DNA from: Clostridia bacterium
GTDB taxonomy: Bacteria; Bacillota; Clostridia; Peptostreptococcales; Anaerovoracaceae
Reading direction: 5' to 3'
DNA length: 12,730 bases
Assembly: GCA_024403215.1 (NCBI GenBank)
Contig: JAKSSJ010000032.1
Coordinates: 1 to 12,730 of the forward strand
The position numbers and the translations under genes are program-made. Positions within the stretch are counted from its first letter, which is position 1. Each line of letters starts with the position of its first letter. Below, in pieces: positions 6,623 through 12,730 of this stretch. The notes under the pieces are model-generated. The model did no database searches, was not told the DNA's origin, and saw only the letters and a list, made by a program, of their open reading frames with translations.

Positions 6623-9600
6623 TTAATTAGTTGTAATTGCTGGACCTGTAGTTATCTCTGCAACTTCTGGATGAACAGTTACTTCAACTACTGCCTGTGC
6701 AGCAATGTTATCACTAGCAACAATAACGAATCTGTAAATAATATCATGGTCTGTGTTATTAACCAGTTTATCCGGATAGATGAACTCACCGTCTTGTGAA
6801 CCATGACTTCCAATCTGAGTCTTACTACCGTTATCAATGAGATATGTAGATAAGAGGTATCCAGAGCTTGCACCTGATACTGTGGTCTGGAACTTAATCT
6901 CCTTGCCACCATTTACTGCAAATGCACAGCCACCGTTTACTGACTCGTAGTTCTTACCATCATAGGTAGAGATTACTCCGAGTTTAACCATGGATACGCT
7001 TATTGTCATTGGATCGTTTTCATATATAGTATCGTTTACAAGTATTGTATGAGTTGTAGTATCTGAGATGCCCTCGCACTTGTAAGAAACTCTGTCAAGT
7101 GAGAATGCTGTGATACTATCGTTATCATCATCATGAGGTTCAACCTCCATGGATACTAGTTGCTCTACGCCTGGAAGCATCAACGAAATTGTTGTCTTGC
7201 TATTCTCAGCAAATGGAGCCTCTCCTGTATACGATGTTACATAATCTCTAATATCTGAAATTCTTGCTGTTGCAGTTCCACTCTTCTGCTTATATGAAAG
7301 CTGGAGTCTAATTGGAACTGTTCCGCCACTATCAATCTGTCCACCAACTGGGGTTGTGAATGTAAATGTAGCAAGCTTTAAGGTATCAACATCACTTGCA
7401 CCTCTTACAGGTTCAAACTTTCTAACAGACTTATCAAGTGGTTCTTGTGATGCAATACTGTACCAATCTGTTATTGTCTGATTTCCGCTCTCATCAATTG
7501 AGTAGCAAACAAGGTTTGCACCAGAGAATCCATTAACGCTATCAATTGATGATTCAATTCCACCAGAGCAGTAAATCTTGATGCCTGTAACTTCCTTAAC
7601 ATCATATTCATCAAATTCGAATTCGAGCTCTGCGCCTGTATAGATTTCTTTATATCCGAAATCTGTTGCGTATGAATATGGAGAGCTATAAACACCACCA
7701 CCAAAGTTAGAAGTTTTGTACTCAATAGCAACACCGATATCTCTTCCAGCATCGCTTTCATCAAAACCACCAGCTGCAAGAGTTGTTCGAGCAGTTTCTC
7801 CAAGTACAATCTTGAATACCTGCTTTGAATCTTCCCCACGAGCTGAAACAAAGCTATTAGTCTCTGCTCCACCAATCTTAGAGAATCTATTACCCATAAA
7901 CTGGATGTGGTAAGTATCAATAATTACTCCATCTCTTACTCTTTGAATGACACCACTCTCAACTGAGAGGTTTCTATCGATGTCATCGCAGAAGAGCTGA
8001 ATAGTATTAAGTGTTGACATGCATCTTGCAGAAACTTCTCTTGCAGAAAGCTGTACTACTTGCTTACCATTTGCATTTGTAACTACCTGTTCGTTATAGT
8101 CCTCAACATAAGTCTTTGCAACCTGGTTTAGAGATGCTGCAGAATACTTAATATATGTTTGCAGCCTATAATTTCCAGTTGAAGGTGCTGGGGTTCCAGG
8201 TGCCAGGTTGAGGTAAATCTTAAGCATATCGCTATTAGATACTGGCACCCTCCTTGGAATCGATTCAAATGACGTAATTGTGTCATATGATGGAATTCCA
8301 TAATCACAGTCTAAGTAGATATTCTTAAGTTTTGTTCCATTGGAAACCTTAAACTCTCTTCCGCCTTCGCTATCCTGTCTTCCTTCTGACTTAGCATATT
8401 CAGCGTAAAGAATTGGCTGCTTGTCTGATGCGTAAGACTTATACCACTCGCCGTTCTCACCCTTTTGAGCAATGGAGCCCTGATCAGATTGGAGAATCTT
8501 AACTGTGATACCATCAAGCTTAATGTATGTATTGTCAGAAAGCTCTGCCGTCGGGTAGAAGGTGAAGTGAATTGCTGTTGCTGTTGCAAGGTCATCAACA
8601 GGGAGAATAAATCTGTCTGTTGTACCGCTCTTGAACATTGTTTCAGAGTCACTTACATATCTCTTGGTTGCTTCATTAAATCTTGCAGTCTGTCCTCTGT
8701 ATTCATACATACCTTGAACAACCTGAATACCTGTCATGCTCTTCCAAGCACCCTTAGTGTCATAGTACTCAAGCTCCATTACAAGGTCGCCCTGGTACTG
8801 TGCGCCATCCCCATTTTGAACTTCACCCCATGTAAGACCTACTTCAAGGTCAATGGTGTAGCCCGAATAGGAAATTGGAGCATTGTATGCAAGCATAGAC
8901 TCTGCTCTTCCTTCTTTTTCTGTAGCCTCTGAAAGATCTCTATAATCTGTAGAAATCCAACCAACATCATAGGCAACAAACTTCTTGTTTGGAGCATCGT
9001 TGTTTTCCTTAATTACAGTAATAGTATCTATCTTAAGCTTATCGAGAGGCTGACTGTTTGGTGAAATATCATCTGGGATAATGCTAATAGACTTAACATC
9101 GCCCATGTCTTTATTACACTGAATGTTAAAGGATTCCGTCATTCCAGATCTAAATCCATCTGCATTGAGCTGCTTATTTGCAAGAACGTAAGCAGACTTG
9201 CCATTTTCAAATACGAGCTGGAAGTAGAAGAGGTTGTTAGAACCTGCGTTATCAGTTCCATCAATATCTTGATTGTCTGCAACCTTAACATTAACAACGT
9301 AAGTTTTTACTGCTGTTGTGTATCCTTGATCCTCGCCAACGAGCTGGTGATAAGATACCTGATAGCCAGTAACTGTTGGTCTTAAGATTTCTTCTCCGGA
9401 AACCTGGCTGTTTTCAAGCAAGAACGTCTTCTTTTCTCCAAGCTGGAGAAGGAGAACAGCGTCTTTATTTATATAAAGCTCCTGTCCTGCCATAAGAACT
9501 CTTTCGTATGTTCTATCTGTTGTAAATCTATATACATCGTTGCCATCATCACCATAGAATGATGTGTATTCAGTGGTATCAAGCTTCTTGCAAATTCTCT

Positions 9601-11794
9601 TGCCAAGGCCATACATTGAATAGATTTCAAGACCCTGCATCTGCCATACGTCTCTACCTCTATTACCTCCTTCTATTCTAAGGTTAACGCCTTCGAATTC
9701 TTTGAGGTTTCTAATAGTAATGAGCATATTAAGTTCATTACCCTGGTTCATTCCATAGTCATAGGATGCATCATAGCGAGTTGGAAGGCTTAGATCATCA
9801 TCTACTGGATGAGGATCACCTGTTAGTACGCCTGCCTGATAGCCGGTGTAATCCATAATTAAATCTCTTACTGCATATTCCATTGATGTGCAGTGATTAC
9901 CCGAACCATCAATATATGAGAAGGATGCATAAAGTTCTGCTCTTGATGATGAATCCTTATAGTTATTTGTTGTTATTCTAATAAGGTAAGTATCATCATA
10001 ACTGATTGTGTTAGGCAGACCCTTTGCGCTCTCATCATCACGTCTACAATCTCTAAGTTTATATGTTACAGCTTTTGTATCGTTATCAAGTACTCTGATT
10101 TTGTTATCTGTGCTTACAAACTGCATAGACCAGTTATCAGGACGTTCAATTCCAATTGCAACATCTGATAGGTGCTTATATGCATCCCTATCTACATAAG
10201 CATTATTACCACCGTTATCATATACTGCAACGCTGGCGATTTGGAGTTGGTCTTTTGATAACAAACCATTGTCGCTGTAATACTCAAGGCTTACGCTTTG
10301 AATCGCATCAATGTCAGGGAATTCAATAGAGAAGTAAATGGAATCCCCTTGCTGAGCAAATTCAAGATATTCGCCTTCTAATATACGTCTAACATCTACA
10401 AGTTCGCCTATTCCAGAGTCAGGAATTATGCTCTCTGCAGTTGGAAGGCAATATTCAAGCAAAGCATTAGAAACTACAGGAACAGACACATACTTCTTTA
10501 TTCCTGCTTTATCAACGTACTGTATGTTTGCCATCAGGCAGTCTTCAAGATACATTGATTTTTGTCCATCTACTGTAGTTGGAGACTTGCAAAAGCCTTC
10601 AATACCTGCACCGTATTGATCGGCAATATTAATCTCAAAGTTAAATATCTTTCTATCTGTAGACTTTACTTCAATACCATTATTAACATTTTCAAAGCAA
10701 AGTGTTGATTTTTGCATACCATAGCTGATAGCAGTATTATAGTTTTGTGCCTTAGCATCCTTGCTATCTTTTATGGTTTCTGTTGTGCTATCCGTAAAAT
10801 ATGGTTTGAGTTCATCCTTATCGTAGTAAGTAATAACGCCACAGCCATCTACGCCATAGCCATTTCTTGCGAGCTTTTCATTTGTAAGTGTAGTAGACTG
10901 ACAAACAACTGTACCATCAAACACAAGACCGAGCTGGTTTGAAACAAAGGCATAGTTGGTTGCTGATAGGCTTGCCATTGCTTTATCACTGGTATCATCA
11001 TTCTTTAGTGCGAATAAAGTCCAGCCATTTACCATCCATTCACCGCTTCCGCCAGTACCATCACCTTTAGAGCATACAAAGGATATAGATTTAATTCCTG
11101 TCATAGGATATTCAAATCTAAATCTCATATAGGTTGTACTATATGGTGCAAATGAATTTTCAGGATTGGAGTATTTTTCTACTGCGTTTTCAAATTCAAA
11201 GTTAGTATCCTTACTTCCGTTTTTAACAATTTCCTGAGCCCAATCACTATACTTGTTTAAGTGTCTTGCAACAGTATAACCGTCTACTTCATAGTAGCTT
11301 GCGCCGGCTACGTCTTCTGTACCAACCATTCCGTAGAAGGTTGCAAATTGGCTTCCCGTTGTAGCCCAAAGACTCGAACCATGACACATCATTTGAGGAT
11401 TTAGTATCAAACCAATGATTGTATCATCGTACTCAACTCTGTGCGGAGAAAGAACCTGAGTTGCTACACTGGCATCAGACTGCTCTGGAGTTGTGTAATA
11501 CTTGATAATAACGCTATCAATAGTTAATGTATTGATATTATTAGTCATTACCTCTAACAGATAGTCTTTGCCTGGATCCTGACCTATGACTGATGGATAA
11601 GTCCCCTGCTTATTCTTCTTATTTGCATCAGAAAGCTCATAGGTTGTAGAACTATTTGTTCTGTTTACAGACTCATCAGAGCTACCACTACTTGCGAAAG
11701 CAAAACCAGTAGTTGCAGATAGTAAAAGTACTGCCAGCAACAAAATTTTTATTACTTGTTTTAAATTTTTGCTCATACCCTTTAACTTACTCAT
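6623..11794 (-). CDS. Giant secreted protein of repeated beta-sandwich modules
   Basis: The product is 1723 residues. The signal peptide is basic at its start (MSKLKGMSKNLKQVIK), has a hydrophobic core at about 15-33 and is probably cut after FAFA. No SLH, LPXTG, lipobox or C-terminal membrane segment is visible, so it is released or held by a partner. The body seems to repeat a 100-190-residue all-beta module. I place copies at about 75-265, 383-526, 603-727, 832-929, 978-1102, 1352-1433 and 1471-1571. Each ends with a strand such as YMRFRFEYP, YFSIEFPDI, FNIQCNKDM or TISLMLPGV. About 5-10 residues later comes IKSISF, IQSVSL, VKSISI or LVSMEV, then an acidic loop, and last a strand such as KIDTITVI or KLDGITVKI. 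This layout resembles PLAT/LH2 domains. Residues 1590-1710 look Ig-like. No enzyme motif is seen. It starts three bases after the acidic gene's stop. Confidence 0.9.
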   Translation of the reverse strand: MSKLKGMSKNLKQVIKILLLAVLLLSATTGFAFASSGSSDESVNRTNSSTTYELSDANKKNKQGTYPSVIGQDPGKDYLLEVMTNNINTLTIDSVIIKYYTTPEQSDASVATQVLSPHRVEYDDTIIGLILNPQMMCHGSSLWATTGSQFATFYGMVGTEDVAGASYYEVDGYTVARHLNKYSDWAQEIVKNGSKDTNFEFENAVEKYSNPENSFAPYSTTYMRFRFEYPMTGIKSISFVCSKGDGTGGSGEWMVNGWTLFALKNDDTSDKAMASLSATNYAFVSNQLGLVFDGTVVCQSTTLTNEKLARNGYGVDGCGVITYYDKDELKPYFTDSTTETIKDSKDAKAQNYNTAISYGMQKSTLCFENVNNGIEVKSTDRKIFNFEINIADQYGAGIEGFCKSPTTVDGQKSMYLEDCLMANIQYVDKAGIKKYVSVPVVSNALLEYCLPTAESIIPDSGIGELVDVRRILEGEYLEFAQQGDSIYFSIEFPDIDAIQSVSLEYYSDNGLLSKDQLQIASVAVYDNGGNNAYVDRDAYKHLSDVAIGIERPDNWSMQFVSTDNKIRVLDNDTKAVTYKLRDCRRDDESAKGLPNTISYDDTYLIRITTNNYKDSSSRAELYASFSYIDGSGNHCTSMEYAVRDLIMDYTGYQAGVLTGDPHPVDDDLSLPTRYDASYDYGMNQGNELNMLITIRNLKEFEGVNLRIEGGNRGRDVWQMQGLEIYSMYGLGKRICKKLDTTEYTSFYGDDGNDVYRFTTDRTYERVLMAGQELYINKDAVLLLQLGEKKTFLLENSQVSGEEILRPTVTGYQVSYHQLVGEDQGYTTAVKTYVVNVKVADNQDIDGTDNAGSNNLFYFQLVFENGKSAYVLANKQLNADGFRSGMTESFNIQCNKDMGDVKSISIIPDDISPNSQPLDKLKIDTITVIKENNDAPNKKFVAYDVGWISTDYRDLSEATEKEGRAESMLAYNAPISYSGYTIDLEVGLTWGEVQNGDGAQYQGDLVMELEYYDTKGAWKSMTGIQVVQGMYEYRGQTARFNEATKRYVSDSETMFKSGTTDRFILPVDDLATATAIHFTFYPTAELSDNTYIKLDGITVKILQSDQGSIAQKGENGEWYKSYASDKQPILYAEYAKSEGRQDSEGGREFKVSNGTKLKNIYLDCDYGIPSYDTITSFESIPRRVPVSNSDMLKIYLNLAPGTPAPSTGNYRLQTYIKYSAASLNQVAKTYVEDYNEQVVTNANGKQVVQLSAREVSARCMSTLNTIQLFCDDIDRNLSVESGVIQRVRDGVIIDTYHIQFMGNRFSKIGGAETNSFVSARGEDSKQVFKIVLGETARTTLAAGGFDESDAGRDIGVAIEYKTSNFGGGVYSSPYSYATDFGYKEIYTGAELEFEFDEYDVKEVTGIKIYCSGGIESSIDSVNGFSGANLVCYSIDESGNQTITDWYSIASQEPLDKSVRKFEPVRGASDVDTLKLATFTFTTPVGGQIDSGGTVPIRLQLSYKQKSGTATARISDIRDYVTSYTGEAPFAENSKTTISLMLPGVEQLVSMEVEPHDDDNDSITAFSLDRVSYKCEGISDTTTHTILVNDTIYENDPMTISVSMVKLGVISTYDGKNYESVNGGCAFAVNGGKEIKFQTTVSGASSGYLLSTYLIDNGSKTQIGSHGSQDGEFIYPDKLVNNTDHDIIYRFVIVASDNIAAQAVVEVTVHPEVAEITTGPAITTN

Positions 11795-11798
11795 ACCC
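11764..11798 (-). repeat. 18-bp imperfect tandem duplication at the start of the 1723-residue gene
   Basis: AGGGTATGAGTAAGTTAA is followed directly by AGGGTATGAGCAAAAATT, so the start codon and its purine-rich leader appear twice, 18 bases apart and in frame. This yields MSKLKG-MSKNLK. The first ATG (11794) has AAGAGG at 11807-11812 but with a long 12-base spacer. The second (11776) has AAAGGG almost touching it. Either start leaves a complete signal peptide, so the choice cannot be settled by reading. Confidence 0.5.
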
Positions 11799-12670
11799 TA
11801 TTTTGACCTCTTGTTATAACTAATTAACTGTTCTAATGTTATCTCAATGGTTGTTTCATCACTTTCAATGAAGTCTTCAACTGAAGTGTCATTCTGAGCC
11901 TCAGCTTCCATTTCCTCAGCTTGCTGAGCAAGGAAGGCCATAACATCAAATTCTGCTGGTTCTTCATCTTGTTCTGCATCAAAGTCTTCATCAAATATAT
12001 CTTCTGACATTGCGTTAGCAAAGTCTTCAGCATCAAGGTCTACTTCTAATTCTTCATTATCCTCATCTGTATCACTTGAAATACCTGCAAGGTCGAAGAT
12101 GTTGCCAAGAGCAAGTCCTGCATCAACTTCATCTTCTTCTTCAAGATCTTCACTAAGACTTTCAAAGATGGACTTGTCCTCATCTTCAAGAGCACTAGCG
12201 AAAGCTTCAGATTCTGATGCTTCAGTAGTAGCTGCAGAAGTTGCACTAGCAGCAACAAGTGGTCTTGCCGCAAGTTCTCTATCAAGCTCTTCTCTTACAG
12301 TCTGCTTAATCTGAGAAATAATATTCTCTGAGCCAAGCTTTAATGTGAGCTCAGCAAGCATTTCTTCTGTCTTTGAAGGTCTATCTGGGACATCAAGCGG
12401 TGCACTTATGATAGCCTTTGTTGCAGCTGCAAGGCTTGCAGCAAAATCTTCAGCAGATCCAGATGGAACGCTGCTTTCTGTTACCACCTCGAGTGGGATT
12501 TCTTCAACCTTATCGAAGTTTTCTTGATATTCATCCTCTGAAATTTCATCCAGAGTAATTTCCTTAAAGAATACAGCGGTGTCTTCTGATTCTTGGCCTG
12601 GTATTCCTTCACTACGACGTTTTGCACAGCCTGAGCCCAGAGGGCGGTCATCGAGCCCATTGCCAGACAT
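11798..12670 (-). CDS. Highly acidic protein, probably missing its native 5' end
   Basis: The open frame gives 290 residues from the only in-frame ATG, but the start is not supported: no Shine-Dalgarno sequence precedes it and the frame stays open upstream to a stop at 12722-12724. I take about residue 31 (TAVFFKEITL, near 12580) onward as genuine. The rest is Asp/Glu-rich, roughly 40% acidic in the C-terminal half, with no signal peptide or membrane segment in this frame. One likely amphipathic helix lies at 101-136. A short motif recurs: GSAEDFAASL (71-80), SEAFASAL (154-161), DAEDFANAM (213-221) and SVEDFIES (263-270). The protein ends ISYNKRSK. I do not recognise a family; it may be the C-terminal part of a longer protein. 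It ends three bases before the 1723-residue gene, so co-expression with the surface genes is likely. Confidence 0.6.
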   Translation of the reverse strand: MSGNGLDDRPLGSGCAKRRSEGIPGQESEDTAVFFKEITLDEISEDEYQENFDKVEEIPLEVVTESSVPSGSAEDFAASLAAATKAIISAPLDVPDRPSKTEEMLAELTLKLGSENIISQIKQTVREELDRELAARPLVAASATSAATTEASESEAFASALEDEDKSIFESLSEDLEEEDEVDAGLALGNIFDLAGISSDTDEDNEELEVDLDAEDFANAMSEDIFDEDFDAEQDEEPAEFDVMAFLAQQAEEMEAEAQNDTSVEDFIESDETTIEITLEQLISYNKRSK

Positions 12671-12699
12671 AGAGCCACTGTCAAGAGTCTTTTGCGCAT
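12481..12699 (-). pseudogene. Broken N-terminal fragment: signal peptide of a Bacteroidetes-like exported protein
   Basis: From the ATG at 12699 the frame reads MRKRLLTVALCLAMG, then SMTALWAQ, a textbook signal peptide with a basic start and a hydrophobic core. VQNVVVKEYQAKNQKTPL follows. The LWAQ ending and the VxEY..KTPL run recall Bacteroidetes exported proteins with a carboxypeptidase-like regulatory domain (recall of a family pattern, not a search). After about 12574 the frame loses sense and ends at 12481, while the overlapping acidic gene becomes convincing in another frame. GC at third codon positions is 28 of 42 here, against 11 of 41 in a sample of the acidic gene. AGGA lies only two bases before the ATG, a poor ribosome binding site. 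It may be a chimeric contig end, a truncated gene, or the true start of the acidic gene carrying an indel. Confidence 0.45.
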
Positions 12700-12730
12700 A
12701 TTCCTGATTTCTTTTGATTTCCTATGATGG

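Noticed and set aside
8465..8932. 155-codon plus-strand frame antisense to the 1723-residue gene
   Set aside because: The Cys-rich low-information composition is typical of an antisense shadow; the minus-strand gene is continuous and well supported.
11839..12285. Leu/Lys/Met-rich frames overlapping the acidic gene on the same strand
   Set aside because: These are frame-shifted readings of GAA/GAT-rich codons, giving artificial Leu and Lys runs. The acidic frame is continuous and ends next to the following gene.
12574..12699. Programmed -1 frameshift joining the signal peptide to the acidic protein
   Set aside because: The frames are related by -1, but I see no slippery heptamer or following stem, and codon use changes across the point. 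A join or indel is more economical.

Overview
The window holds a tightly packed minus-strand cluster of four genes. It covers almost everything from about 12,580 down to 467 and is AT-leaning (roughly 40% GC by eye). The order of transcription is: a very acidic protein (its 5' end probably not native), a 1723-residue secreted protein, a 1647-residue beta-helix/InlB_B/SLH surface protein, and a 397-residue lipoprotein. The intergenic gaps are only 3, 15 and 3 bases, so one transcript is likely. A strong hairpin plus T-tract follows the last stop codon. Clostridial-type signal peptides, three S-layer homology domains (which bind Gram-positive secondary wall polymer) and a lipoprotein signal point to a low-GC Gram-positive anaerobe (Clostridia-like Firmicutes). 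No species can be named from the sequence alone.

Both ends differ from the core. Positions 1-380 are GC-rich (about 67% for 121-360), have no convincing gene and carry several short hairpins. At the right end, minus-strand bases 12,699 to about 12,574 encode a typical signal peptide followed by a stretch that reads like the N-terminus of a Bacteroidetes carboxypeptidase-like-regulatory protein. It is in a different frame from the acidic gene, and GC at third codon positions is 67% there against about 27% inside the acidic gene. The window edges may therefore be chimeric (assembly joins) or mark real recombination points.

The three large genes look like parts of one cell-surface assembly. The SLH protein would be tethered to the wall polymer and display two parallel beta-helices. 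The 1723-residue partner has a signal peptide but no visible anchor, and it appears to be built from about seven beta-sandwich modules resembling PLAT/LH2 or carbohydrate-binding folds. The lipoprotein would sit on the outer face of the membrane. I recognise no named system; the grouping into one complex is inference from operon structure and export signals.
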